A stretch of DNA of 64,000 bases from JBDHWG01 sp039810085 (GTDB lineage Bacteria; Chloroflexota; Anaerolineae; Epilineales; JAHCIE01): positions 95,606 to 159,605 of the forward strand of contig JBDHWG010000014.1 in assembly GCA_039810085.1 (NCBI GenBank), given 5' to 3'. The notes beneath the pieces are model-generated. The model worked only from the letters and a program-made list of their open reading frames with translations, did not search any database and was not told the origin of the DNA. Position 1 is the first letter of the stretch, and each line of letters begins with the position of its first letter. The position numbers and the translations under genes are program-made. This document shows positions 51,160 through 59,965 of this stretch, piece after piece.

Positions 51160-52482
51160 CTAGAACGGCTGGCCCGGCGCGGTCGCCTCGGTCGGCGCGA
51201 CATTGGCCGTGCCGCCGCCTTGCAGCAGCTCGAGCGCCTTCTTGAACTGCACGTCCGGCGTGTTCTGGATATCCTGCGCCGACATGGACTTCTCGGTGCT
51301 GGGCGTCAGGATTTGCACGTCCGGCTTCAGGTCCACTTTCACGTCCGGGCTGATGCCCTGGCGGCGGATCATGCTCCCGCCCGGCGTCAGCCACTCGCCC
51401 GTGCCGAGGAGCAGCGCCGAACCGTCAGAGAGCTTGAACGTGCTCAAAACGGTGCCCGTGCCGAACGTCGGCATGCCGACGACCTTGGCGCGCTTGTAGT
51501 ATTGGAGCGCGCCCGACGTAATCTCCGCCGCGCTGGCCGTCCCCTGGTTGATGAGCAGCACCATCGGGATGTCGGTCGCATCGCCGCCCTTCTTCACCGG
51601 GTAAGGCGTCTCCTTGCCGCCACGGTCGCGCTGAAGCAGGACGTTGCCTTGGCTGAGGAACTCGCTCGTCACGTTGACCGCCTCGCTCAGCAGCCCGCCG
51701 GGGTTGTTGCGCAGATCGAAGATGATGCCCGTCGCGCCCTGGTTCTTGGCGTCCTGGATGGCCGCGCGCAGCTCGTCCGAGGCGTTGGCGCTGTACTGGT
51801 TCAGGCGGATGTGGGCGATCTTCGTGCCCGGTACGATGCTCGACGTCACCGTCTTGACCTTGATCTTGCTGCGCGTGATGGTGAAGTCCAGCGTTTCGCC
51901 GGTGCTGGGGCGCAGCAGGCTAATCTTGACGTCCGTCCCCTCGGGGCCGCGAATCTTGTTGATGACCTCGTCCAGCGTGTAATCCGCCGTGTCCTGGTCA
52001 TCCACCTTCATGATGACGTCGCCGGACTTGACGCCGATCTTCTCGGCCGGCGAGCCTTCGATGGGCGTGACGATGACCGGCCGCCCGTCCTTGCGTGTCA
52101 CCTCCGCGCCGATGCCGGTGAACGTGCCCTGGATCGACTGAACCTGGGCGTCGGCTTCCTGCGGCGTCATGAAGCGCGTGTGCCCCTGGTCGCCCAGGCT
52201 ATCCAGCATCCCCTCGATCGCGCCGTACATCATCTTCTGGTCGTCCAGCGCCTTCTCGTCCACATAGTTGTTGTGGGCGACGTTCCACGCTTCCCAGAAT
52301 ATCTTGGCCTTGTCTTGGGCGCTCGACGGCACGGTGCTATCCTGGAGCGCGAAACGCGCGGCCAGCAGGTTCGCGCCGCCCTTCTGGAGCGCCAGGCCGG
52401 TTGTGACACCACCGGCGAGGAACGCGCACAGCAGCAGGCCGAACGCGACCAGAACAATGACAACAGTTCGCATGACACGCAT
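51160..52482 (-). CDS. S41 (CtpA-like) family protein lacking the usual catalytic Lys
   Basis: 440 aa from ATG 52482, GAGG at 5 nt. A signal-anchor helix (TVVIVLVAFGLLLCAFLAGG) is followed by a PDZ domain (GIGAEVTRKDGRPVIVTPIE, ~105-190) and an S41 protease domain. The nucleophile motif NQGTASAAEI gives Ser317. Twenty-five residues later, where CtpA/D1p have Lys in TFGKG or TYGKG, this protein has Thr342 (TFGTGTV). It may use another base or be a pseudoprotease. An HtrA-type protease gene lies 122 nt upstream on the same strand. Confidence 0.85.
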   Translation of the reverse strand: MRVMRTVVIVLVAFGLLLCAFLAGGVTTGLALQKGGANLLAARFALQDSTVPSSAQDKAKIFWEAWNVAHNNYVDEKALDDQKMMYGAIEGMLDSLGDQGHTRFMTPQEADAQVQSIQGTFTGIGAEVTRKDGRPVIVTPIEGSPAEKIGVKSGDVIMKVDDQDTADYTLDEVINKIRGPEGTDVKISLLRPSTGETLDFTITRSKIKVKTVTSSIVPGTKIAHIRLNQYSANASDELRAAIQDAKNQGATGIIFDLRNNPGGLLSEAVNVTSEFLSQGNVLLQRDRGGKETPYPVKKGGDATDIPMVLLINQGTASAAEITSGALQYYKRAKVVGMPTFGTGTVLSTFKLSDGSALLLGTGEWLTPGGSMIRRQGISPDVKVDLKPDVQILTPSTEKSMSAQDIQNTPDVQFKKALELLQGGGTANVAPTEATAPGQPF

Positions 52483-52603
52483 AGTGACCTCGTGAGCGGT
52501 AGGTAGTTTTGGCCGTTGCCCATCGGAATAATTGAGCACCGTTCCTTGAGAAGCGCGGCAACGGCCAAAAGGGCAGCCAGAGCTTCTTTCCCCTTTAGAT
52601 GCA

Positions 52604-53827
52604 TTACCGCGCTGTTAATTTCGTCGTCGCCCGCAGAATCTGTCCATTTCGATAGAAAGTGAGCGTGACCTCGTCGCCGACCTTCCGCTTCAACAGGATG
52701 CTGATGAGGGAGTGATTCTCGTCCAGGGTCATGTCGTCAATCTGGGTGATGATGTCGCCGCGCTGGATGTTGGCCCCCGCCGCCGGGCTATTGCGCTCGA
52801 TGTCCTGGACGTACAGCCCGGTGCGCACGGGCAAGCTGTAGGCGGCGGACATGGCCGGGGTAATCTCCTGGTAGCGCACGCCGAGGTACGGGTGCAGCAC
52901 CTTGCCCGTGGCGATGAGCTGCTCGGTAATGTCGCGCACTGTGCTGCTGGGGATGGCGAAGCCGATGCCCTCGGTCACGTCCACCGGGGCCATGCCGAAC
53001 GCGCTCGCCGTGTTGGGGTCGGCGCGGAGGATGGCGGTGTTGATGCCGATGACCTGCCCCGCCAGGTTGACCAGCGGACCGCCAGAGTTGCCGTGGTTGA
53101 TGGCGGCGTCCGTCTGGATTAGCCCCTCCAGCGAGAGCTGCGGGCTGACGTCCAGCGTTCGGTCCAAGCCGCTGACGATGCCGGAGGTCACGCTGCCCCG
53201 GAACTGGCCGAGCGGGCTGCCAATCGCCAGCACCGGCTCGCCCTCCTGGAGTTGCGACGAGTCGCCCAGCGTGGCGAAGGCCGGCACGGGCACATCGACT
53301 TTCACGACCGCCAGATCATTGTACTGGTCGCTGCCGACGAGGGTGCAGGGAACCTTCTTCCCGTCGGCGAAAATCACCTCGATGCGCGCCGCGCCGTCGA
53401 TGACGTGGTGGTTGGTGACGATGTGCCCCGCCTCATCCACGATCACGCCCGAGCCGGACGCCTTGACATCCTGCTGCGTAGGCAGGCCGAACATGTAGGG
53501 CGCGAAGCCCTGGGGCCGCGCGACCTGGGGCATGGTGCTGACCACGGTGACGACGGCGGGCTTGACACGGCGCACAACGTCCACCAGCGATGTTTCCTGA
53601 CGGATGCTCAGGGTCTCCGGCAGGACGGTCGGCGCGGGGGCGATGGTCGTGTCGCGGCGGGCCAGCACGTAGCCGCCCGCGACCCCCACCGCCGCGCTCA
53701 GCGCGACGAGCGCCAGCAGGCCGACGACGAGAAGCAGGGCCAGCAGGAGCGAGCGGCGCCGACGTGGCGGTTCTGGCGTCTCCGGCGGCTCAGGCTCAGG
53801 GAAGGCGGGGTAAACCGAATAGTGCAT
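52604..53827 (-). CDS. HtrA/DegQ-type serine protease with PDZ domain
   Basis: 407 aa from ATG 53827; a GTG two codons upstream is also possible. A Pro/Glu-rich cytoplasmic N-terminus precedes one membrane helix (~27-55). The trypsin-like domain carries the triad in VTNHHVID (His), NDLAVVKVD (Asp) and HGNSGGPLV (Ser). One C-terminal PDZ domain (YVQDIERNSPAAGANIQRGD) follows. It probably degrades misfolded envelope proteins. Confidence 0.92.
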   Translation of the reverse strand: MHYSVYPAFPEPEPPETPEPPRRRRSLLLALLLVVGLLALVALSAAVGVAGGYVLARRDTTIAPAPTVLPETLSIRQETSLVDVVRRVKPAVVTVVSTMPQVARPQGFAPYMFGLPTQQDVKASGSGVIVDEAGHIVTNHHVIDGAARIEVIFADGKKVPCTLVGSDQYNDLAVVKVDVPVPAFATLGDSSQLQEGEPVLAIGSPLGQFRGSVTSGIVSGLDRTLDVSPQLSLEGLIQTDAAINHGNSGGPLVNLAGQVIGINTAILRADPNTASAFGMAPVDVTEGIGFAIPSSTVRDITEQLIATGKVLHPYLGVRYQEITPAMSAAYSLPVRTGLYVQDIERNSPAAGANIQRGDIITQIDDMTLDENHSLISILLKRKVGDEVTLTFYRNGQILRATTKLTAR

Positions 53828-53988
53828 GGGCACACAATCCTAGCAGACAGCGTCATCACTGCGGCGAGACGGCAACACAAAATCCGGGGCGCGGCTTGCA
53901 TCCGCATCCCGGTTCAAGTTATATGCCACGCGGCTGAGATGTGGCTGAGAATCGTGTGAGAACTAAGTTAAAGTTGACACTGGCTGTT

Positions 53989-54624
53989 CTAGCCGGGACT
54001 CCGGACGCGGTGGTAGTGGCGGCGAGCTTTGGCCCGGTTGCCGCAGTCTTTCATGTCGCACCAGCGGCGGCTGTGGTTCTTGCTCGTGTCCACGAAAAGC
54101 CAGGTACACGTGTCGCTCTCACACTCGTGGACGCGGGCTACTCGATCTGAAGTCAGCAGTTCCGCCGCCGACTGCACGACCGGCCAGAGCATCCGGTCGA
54201 GGGCGTCCTCCTCGTCGGCCCACCCCCACACAAACCCCTCACTGATCCGAATAATCCGAGCGTGCGCTAGTGCGGCGGCCAACGCAGCATTGAGAATAGC
54301 CAGATCCTCAGCCTGCGGCTCAATGCCCGCGGCATGCGCCGAGAACACCCGATACATCGCCTCGCGTAACGCAACAGCCTGGTCAAGCACACGCGCTGCG
54401 TCGGCCGGACAGCGCGCGGCTTCGTCGCGCAGGCGCGAGGCCTGGGCAGCGGTCAGAGCACCGACCTGCTCGCTCCACGCGAGCAAGTCAGCGTAGCTCT
54501 TGAGGTTATCGTTCGTGACCGGCGTGCGCGGATCATCCGTATCACGCCCGGAGACGGTGTTGGTAAAGTCAAGACACACCTCGCCGCCAATCAGGGAAAA
54601 GAGCGGCGTTTCAGTCTCTGCCAC
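53989..54624 (-). CDS. ABATE / CGNR zinc-finger transcriptional regulator
   Basis: 211 aa. GTG 54624 has GGAGG at 7 nt; the upstream TTG does not. The N-terminal ABATE-type segment LIGGEVCLDFTNTVSGRDTD is followed by helices. The C-terminal CGNR zinc finger shows C-x4-C (CESDTC), RRWCDMKDCGNR and KARRHYHR. Such proteins are putative stress-response regulators. It is divergent from a small membrane-protein gene, and its own -35 box overlaps that gene's promoter. Confidence 0.85.
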   Translation of the reverse strand: MAETETPLFSLIGGEVCLDFTNTVSGRDTDDPRTPVTNDNLKSYADLLAWSEQVGALTAAQASRLRDEAARCPADAARVLDQAVALREAMYRVFSAHAAGIEPQAEDLAILNAALAAALAHARIIRISEGFVWGWADEEDALDRMLWPVVQSAAELLTSDRVARVHECESDTCTWLFVDTSKNHSRRWCDMKDCGNRAKARRHYHRVRSPG

Positions 54625-54687
54625 GGCATACCCTCCGGTCCACAATTCACGAATCTAGCAATTTAACGTATAACCACCAAAAATCAC

Positions 54688-54716
54688 TTGACAAGTTAGA
54701 TATTTGGAGGTATAAT
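54688..54716 (+). promoter_or_regulatory. Consensus sigma70 promoter, divergent with the CGNR gene
   Basis: TTGACA, 17-nt spacer, TATAAT: a perfect match. The palindrome CTTGACAAG also supplies TTGTCA for a minus-strand promoter (16-nt spacer, TATACG) serving the CGNR gene. Confidence 0.85.
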
Positions 54717-54721
54717 CTAAC
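54695..54721. promoter_or_regulatory. Probable operator inside the divergent promoter
   Basis: Inverted repeat GTTAGAT-N13-ATCTAAC covers the spacer and the -10 element, so a bound protein would block RNA polymerase. The CGNR regulator is the obvious candidate. Confidence 0.6.
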
Positions 54722-54832
54722 CATCAAAACCATTATAACTAGTTACGGCGGCAATGTCAAGAGATAGTCACAGTTCGGCGTACCCGTTGCTACGCTGGCT
54801 GCTAGAGATGCAAGACGTGTTAGGAGGAAGTG

Positions 54833-55012
54833 ATGATGAGCACATGCTATGAGAACGTCCATCTGGCCGAGCGTACCTACCCGAACTTCAACGATGTGCC
54901 CCACCAGCGGCCCATCCTCGCCAACAGTGGTGGAGGACGCGCCCTCGCCATCCTGGCCGGCGTCCTCGGCAGCCTGACCGGCCTGGCCGCGCTGTTGACG
55001 CTGCTGCGGTAG
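54833..55012 (+). CDS. Small single-helix membrane protein
   Basis: 59 aa from ATG 54833 (AGGAGG at 5 nt; a second ATG follows directly). The polar N-terminus STCYENVHLAERTYPNFNDV has a Cys and aromatic residues. The C-terminal helix (ALAILAGVLGSLTGLAALLT) should span the membrane. Not recognised as any family. Its own perfect promoter, operator and terminator make it a convincing monocistronic gene controlled with or by the divergent CGNR regulator. Confidence 0.75.
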   Translation: MMSTCYENVHLAERTYPNFNDVPHQRPILANSGGGRALAILAGVLGSLTGLAALLTLLR

Positions 55013-55041
55013 CCCGCGCGACAACTGAATACCTTCTCCAT

Positions 55042-55070
55042 GCCAGGGTTGTCTCATCGACGACCCTGGC
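55042..55070 (+). terminator. Terminator of the small membrane-protein gene
   Basis: GCCAGGGTTGTC / GACGACCCTGGC, 12-bp stem with one G-U pair and 5-nt loop, followed by TCGCTTT. Confidence 0.75.
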
Positions 55071-55103
55071 TCGCTTTAGCTTGTTGATTATAGGGAATAG
55101 GTA

Positions 55104-55550
55104 TCAGGCGAGGCCCTGCACAATCCAGGCCAGGGCATCACCCGGCGTCCCGATATGAAAGGGGGCCGCGGTGCGGAGTCCGGCGTTGTCGAGAAAGTGC
55201 CGTTTGTCCAGGGTGACGAAGAAGTCCACGTCGGCGCCCCACGCTGCGGCCAGCACGAGCGCGTCGGCATCATAGCCCGTCAGGGCGCGGGAAAGCTCGA
55301 TGAGGTCAGGCGGCGCGGGGGGGACAACCTGAACGCGCGCAGTATCAAGTAACAGGGCCAGGGCACCTAAATGGGATGGCGCTTTGCGCCGCAGCACGTT
55401 CTCGATCTCCCGAAGCACCTGGCCGCTGACGAGTAACTGCACGATGCCTGCTTCGCCCAGACGGAGCAGCATTCGTGCGCCACCTTCGGCCGACCAGATA
55501 CCGGCAAACAGCGCGCTTGTGTCCAGGAAAAGTTTACCTGTCGTCGCCAT
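55104..55550 (-). CDS. PIN-domain toxin of a type II toxin-antitoxin pair
   Basis: 148 aa from ATG 55550. KLFLDTSALFAGIWSAEGG holds the first PIN Asp, GYDADALVLAAAW the middle acidic pair, and VDFFVTLDKRHF the third motif. PIN toxins are metal-dependent RNases. It overlaps the AbrB-type antitoxin gene by 17 nt, so translation is coupled. This module is intact, unlike the PIN gene at 46531. Confidence 0.85.
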   Translation of the reverse strand: MATTGKLFLDTSALFAGIWSAEGGARMLLRLGEAGIVQLLVSGQVLREIENVLRRKAPSHLGALALLLDTARVQVVPPAPPDLIELSRALTGYDADALVLAAAWGADVDFFVTLDKRHFLDNAGLRTAAPFHIGTPGDALAWIVQGLA

Positions 55551-55797
55551 AGCGCTCACGCTCTTCTCGCAGCGCGTGGAGCATCGCCTCCAGGGTTTCG
55601 CCTTCCGTTGCCAGGCTCTTGCTGATGCGGTCGGCCAGGGCATCGATCTCAGAGCGGCGCGGGCTTAACACGAGGACGCCGTCCAGGTCGAGCAGCGTCA
55701 GCTCCGCGCCGGGTTGCAAGTTGTAGCGCTCGCGTACCGCTTTGGGCAGCACGATGACACCCCGCTGCGTCATATGAAGAGGGATTCTCTCAGCCAT
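55534..55797 (-). CDS. AbrB/MazE-family antitoxin
   Basis: 87 aa, GGAGG at 4 nt. The swapped-hairpin DNA-binding domain reads TQRGVIVLPKAVRERYNLQP followed by GAELTLLDLDGVLVLSP. The C-terminal helical tail (SLATEGETLEAMLHALREER) probably binds the PIN toxin encoded directly downstream. Confidence 0.88.
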   Translation of the reverse strand: MAERIPLHMTQRGVIVLPKAVRERYNLQPGAELTLLDLDGVLVLSPRRSEIDALADRISKSLATEGETLEAMLHALREERERYGDDR

Positions 55798-55874
55798 TGC
55801 GCCTCCTTCTTCCGCTCATCAGTATATCAGGGAATCAGTTCATCTGCAAACTCTCCTTCTTGCTACCCTGTGGC

Positions 55875-56882
55875 TCACCCATTGCCTGGCGCTCTGGAGC
55901 CATCCGGGAGAGTCGCACCCGCGAGAGATCTGGCCGCCGCTAACTGCTCATCGGTCGCCTTGGCGCCGGTCAGGTCGGCCCCGGTCAGGTCGGCGCTGCC
56001 CAGGCTGGCCCCATGCAAGATAGCGCCGCTCAAATCGGCTCCGCCCAGGATGGCCCCTCTCAGGCTGGCTTTGTGCAGGATGGCGTCCCTGAGCGTAGCC
56101 CCTTCCAGGGTGGCGCGGTTGAGGTTGGCGCGGTCCAGGTACGCCCCCCTCAGGCTCGCCTTCTGCAAGTTCGCGCCTTTCAGGTTGGCCCCGCCCAGGA
56201 AAGCGCCACCCAGGTCGGCGCTGGCCAGGAACGCCCTGTTCAGGCACGCCCCCTGGAGGTTGGCGCCTCTTAGGTTGGCCCGGCCCAGGAAGGCCCCGGT
56301 CAAGTCGGCGTCTCGTAGATTGGCTTCATTCAGGCAAGCCCCCGTCAGGTCAACCCGCTGTAGCTGAGCGCCCCGCAGCTCGGCCTTGTCCAGGCCAATA
56401 ATCGGGTCGTCGCCGTCGATTAAGCCCGCCTCGTGGAGGAAACGCAGCAGCCGCCCGTTGCGGCCGTGGTCCAACCGCCGCAGCATGGCGAGCGTTCTCG
56501 ATCGCGCCAGGACGCGCACCTCGCTGCCCTTCTCAGCGCCCCGTAGATTCTCTTTGAGGAGCAGGTCTGACATGCGATCCAGGTAGCTTTGCAGGGCCGT
56601 CTCGCGCTGATTGTCTTCGTTTCGCTCGCGCTCGCGCCGCTGCTCGCCCCGGTTGAACCAGACCGCCGCCAGGGCCAGCACGGCCGGGATAATGAGCAAC
56701 TGCATCCAGTCCCACAGGGTCTTGGCCGGCTGATAGGGCTGATACGGCGCGAGCTGCGGCCCGATGCGCTCGCCAAAGCCGGTCGCCGGCTGCATGTACG
56801 CCCAGGGAATTACCTCCCCGACGGTCCACACTGCCAACAGAGCACCGACGATTCCAAAGCCAAGCCAGAGTAGTCGCTTCAC
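55875..56882 (-). CDS. Membrane-anchored pentapeptide-repeat protein
   Basis: 335 aa, GTG start with AGGAG at 7 nt. Two N-terminal membrane helices (~5-25 and ~60-80) and a charged helical linker precede a run of about 30 A(N/D)LxG-type pentapeptides (~167-315: GAQLQRVDLTGACLNEANLR and on). The repeats form a right-handed quadrilateral beta-helix. The function is unknown; scaffold or regulatory roles are typical. The stand-alone gene is divergent from the PBP gene. Confidence 0.85.
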   Translation of the reverse strand: MKRLLWLGFGIVGALLAVWTVGEVIPWAYMQPATGFGERIGPQLAPYQPYQPAKTLWDWMQLLIIPAVLALAAVWFNRGEQRRERERNEDNQRETALQSYLDRMSDLLLKENLRGAEKGSEVRVLARSRTLAMLRRLDHGRNGRLLRFLHEAGLIDGDDPIIGLDKAELRGAQLQRVDLTGACLNEANLRDADLTGAFLGRANLRGANLQGACLNRAFLASADLGGAFLGGANLKGANLQKASLRGAYLDRANLNRATLEGATLRDAILHKASLRGAILGGADLSGAILHGASLGSADLTGADLTGAKATDEQLAAARSLAGATLPDGSRAPGNG

Positions 56883-57043
56883 CCCGATGCTCCTTCACAC
56901 TCTTCGTCCCCATGGACCCCAGTATAGCTCCGGTGCAGAACATCTGCCATCGCCGTGCGTTCTATCTGGTGCAGGGGTTTGCCCTGCAATCACCTTCATG
57001 CTAAGATAGTTGCCCTTGTAGCGTTTTCCTCGGCGGGGGTCCT

Positions 57044-59965
57044 ATGCGCCTGCGCACGGTTCATGCGGTGGTTCGGCGGCGGCAACGGCAGCGCAGCGGC
57101 GCGAGTGAGCGCCCTTTGCGTTGGCTGGCGCTGGGCGTCCTGGCCGCCCAGCCCGTCGTCCTGTGGCTGGTTCTGTCCACCCTGACGACGGCCGCGCTCA
57201 TTGCCGGAACGGTCGGTGGAGCCTACGCCGCGTACAACGCCCTCGTCGCTACGCTCCCGTCGCCCGAGACCATCGGCCAGGGGGCGGCCCAGGGCTTCAA
57301 GACGACGCGCATCTATGACCGCACCGGCCAGGCCGTCCTGTACGAAATCTACGACCCCCACGGCGGCAACCGCACCATGGTGCCCCTGTCCCAAATCCCC
57401 ATCACCTTGCGCCTGGCGACCATCTCCCTCGAAGACAAGGGCTTCTACACCAACCCCGGCTTCGACGTGCGCGGGCTGATCCGCGCCGAGATCAACAACC
57501 TGCTCGGTCGGCCGCTCCAGGGCGGCAGCTCCATCACCCAGCAGCTCGTCAAGAACGTCGTCATCGACCCGGACGAGCGCATGGCCCGCAGCTACGACCG
57601 CAAGCTCAAGGAGGTCATCCTGGCGTGGGAGCTGACGCGGCGCTATCCGGGGCCGGCCGGCAAGGACCAGATTCTCGAGTGGTATCTCAACACCGTCTAC
57701 TACGGCAACCTGGCGTACGGCGTCCAGGCGGCGTCCGAGACATACTTCGGTAAGTCGGTGTCTGAGCTGACGCTGGCCGAGGCGGCGATGCTAGCGACGC
57801 TGTCGCGCTCGCCCGCCTCCAACCCCATCGACGACCCGAAGGAAGCCAAGCGGCAGCAGGCCATCGCCCTGGACGAGATGGCCGACGACGGCTACATCAC
57901 CCGCGCCGAGGCGGAGGCGGCCAAGACGGCGCCGCTGGGCAAGCCGCGCGAGCGTACCGAGACGACGACTCTCGTCGCGCCCCACTTTGCCGTGTGGGTG
58001 CGCCAGCTCCTCGAAGCGCGCTACGGCCCGGAGCACCTGTATCGCGGCGGGTTGCAGGTCATCACCAGCCTGGACCTGCGCCTACAGAAAGCCGCCGAGA
58101 CCATTGCCCGCGACCAGGTCGCGGCGCTCCAGGCCCAGAAGCGCGACGCCAGCAACGCCGCCCTGGTCGCCATCGACTCGCGGACGGGGCAGATCCTGGC
58201 GATGCTGGGCAGCCTGGACTACTGGGACGCCTCGATCCACGGCCAGGTCAACGTCGCCCTCAACCCGCGCCAGCCCGGCTCAGCGTTCAAGCCCATCACC
58301 TACCTGACCGCCTTCACCCAGGGCTACACGCCGGCGACGGTCCTGCTGGACGTGCGCACCGACTTTGGCGTGCCCGGCGCGCCGTACATCCCGGAGAACT
58401 ACGACCGCCAGTACCACGGCCCGGTCTCACTGCGCACGGCCCTCGCCAACTCGTACAACATCCCGTCGGTCCGGCTGCTGGACATGGTCGGCATTCCCAA
58501 CGTCGTGTCGATGGCCCATCGGCTGGGCATCATGGGTCTGAACGGGCAGTACGGGCTGGCGCTGACCTTGGGCGGTGGCGAGGTCAGCCTGCTCGACCTG
58601 ACGTACGCTTACAATACCATCGCCAACGGGGGGCGCATGGTCGGCGCGCCGATCCCGCCGCCGAACCGACTGCTCGGCTACCGCGAGCTTGCGCCGGCGC
58701 CGATTCTGCGCGTCACCGACGCCGACGGCCAGGTCCTCGACGACTTCACCACGCCGGAGGAACGCGAGGTCGTGACGCCGGCCGAAGCCTTCCTCATCAC
58801 GGACATCCTGTCGGACAACGCGGCGCGCGCGCCGGCTTTCGGAGCCAACAGCCCGCTGCTCATCGACCGCCCAGCCGCCGCCAAAACCGGCACGACGAAC
58901 GACTACCGCGACAACTGGACCGTCGGCTACACGCCGCAGCTCACCGTCGGCGTGTGGGTCGGCAACTCCGACGGCCACCCAATGCGCCAGACGTCCGGCG
59001 TCGAGGGGGCAGCGCCCATCTGGCACGATTTCATGCAAGCGGCCCTGGCGGGGCAGCCGCCCAGCCCGTTCCCGCGCCCGCCCGGGCTAGAGTGGGCCGA
59101 GGTGTGCGTGATGTCGGGGCTGAAGCCGACGCCCCTGTGTCCCGAGCGCCGACCGGAGTGGTTCGTCGCCGGAACGGCGCCGACGCAGCCCGACAACGTC
59201 TACCAGAAGGTGCGCGTGTGCCGCGTCAACGGCCGGCTGGCGTCGACGCTCTGCCCGCCGGAGGATATCGCGGAGCAGGTGTTCGCCATTCTGCCGCGCG
59301 AGGCGGCGGACTGGGCGCGCCAGGCCCACATCCCCCAGCCGCCCCAGGACGAGGGCGACGCCGTCATCGCGCCCAACGGGGCGGCGGCGCTCATCAGCCC
59401 GGCGCCGCAGAGTTTCATCCGGGGGACGGTGCCCGTCGTCGGCATCATCACCGGCGGGGACGTGCAGCGCTACCGCCTCCAGGTGGGCGAGGGCGTCGCC
59501 CCCGACGCGTGGTTCACGCTGGCCGAGGACGTCGGCACCATCAGCGGCGACCTACTGCGCTGGGACACGCGCCACCTCAACGGCATCTACACTCTGCGCC
59601 TGCTGGTGGACCGCGCCGCCGGGCATACGGACGAGCTGCGCGAGACGCTGACGGTCGACAACACGCCGCCGCAGCTTGCATTTAGCGGCCTGGCGGCAGA
59701 CAATATCTTCAGCGTGGACGCGGACGAGCTCATCAACCTCCAGGTGGCGGTGCAGGAGAATCTGTCCATGGACCGCGTCGAGTTCCTGGTCGACGGCCGC
59801 CTGTTCGGCACGACGACGGTCGCGCCGTATGGCGTGCGCTGGATGCTCTCGCCGAAGGACGTCGGGACGCACTTCGTCGAGGCCGTCGCCTACGACCGCG
59901 CCGGTAACTCGGCCACCTCGGGCAAGGTCCGCATCCGCATCGTGCAGCACAAGGACGAGTCATGA
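57044..59965 (+). CDS. Class A penicillin-binding protein (transglycosylase/transpeptidase)
   Basis: 973 aa. After an N-terminal membrane helix (~35-62), the GT51 domain shows SLEDKGFYTNPGFD with catalytic Glu130 (Asn replaces the common His) and GGSSITQQLVKN. The transpeptidase has SAFK (Ser413), SYN (in NSYNIPS) and KTGTT (Lys614). A C-terminal Ig-like/fn3-like region (~760-970) may bind the wall. It polymerises and crosslinks peptidoglycan. The weak ribosome site leaves the start moderately certain. surE overlaps its stop. Confidence 0.92.
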   Translation: MRLRTVHAVVRRRQRQRSGASERPLRWLALGVLAAQPVVLWLVLSTLTTAALIAGTVGGAYAAYNALVATLPSPETIGQGAAQGFKTTRIYDRTGQAVLYEIYDPHGGNRTMVPLSQIPITLRLATISLEDKGFYTNPGFDVRGLIRAEINNLLGRPLQGGSSITQQLVKNVVIDPDERMARSYDRKLKEVILAWELTRRYPGPAGKDQILEWYLNTVYYGNLAYGVQAASETYFGKSVSELTLAEAAMLATLSRSPASNPIDDPKEAKRQQAIALDEMADDGYITRAEAEAAKTAPLGKPRERTETTTLVAPHFAVWVRQLLEARYGPEHLYRGGLQVITSLDLRLQKAAETIARDQVAALQAQKRDASNAALVAIDSRTGQILAMLGSLDYWDASIHGQVNVALNPRQPGSAFKPITYLTAFTQGYTPATVLLDVRTDFGVPGAPYIPENYDRQYHGPVSLRTALANSYNIPSVRLLDMVGIPNVVSMAHRLGIMGLNGQYGLALTLGGGEVSLLDLTYAYNTIANGGRMVGAPIPPPNRLLGYRELAPAPILRVTDADGQVLDDFTTPEEREVVTPAEAFLITDILSDNAARAPAFGANSPLLIDRPAAAKTGTTNDYRDNWTVGYTPQLTVGVWVGNSDGHPMRQTSGVEGAAPIWHDFMQAALAGQPPSPFPRPPGLEWAEVCVMSGLKPTPLCPERRPEWFVAGTAPTQPDNVYQKVRVCRVNGRLASTLCPPEDIAEQVFAILPREAADWARQAHIPQPPQDEGDAVIAPNGAAALISPAPQSFIRGTVPVVGIITGGDVQRYRLQVGEGVAPDAWFTLAEDVGTISGDLLRWDTRHLNGIYTLRLLVDRAAGHTDELRETLTVDNTPPQLAFSGLAADNIFSVDADELINLQVAVQENLSMDRVEFLVDGRLFGTTTVAPYGVRWMLSPKDVGTHFVEAVAYDRAGNSATSGKVRIRIVQHKDES

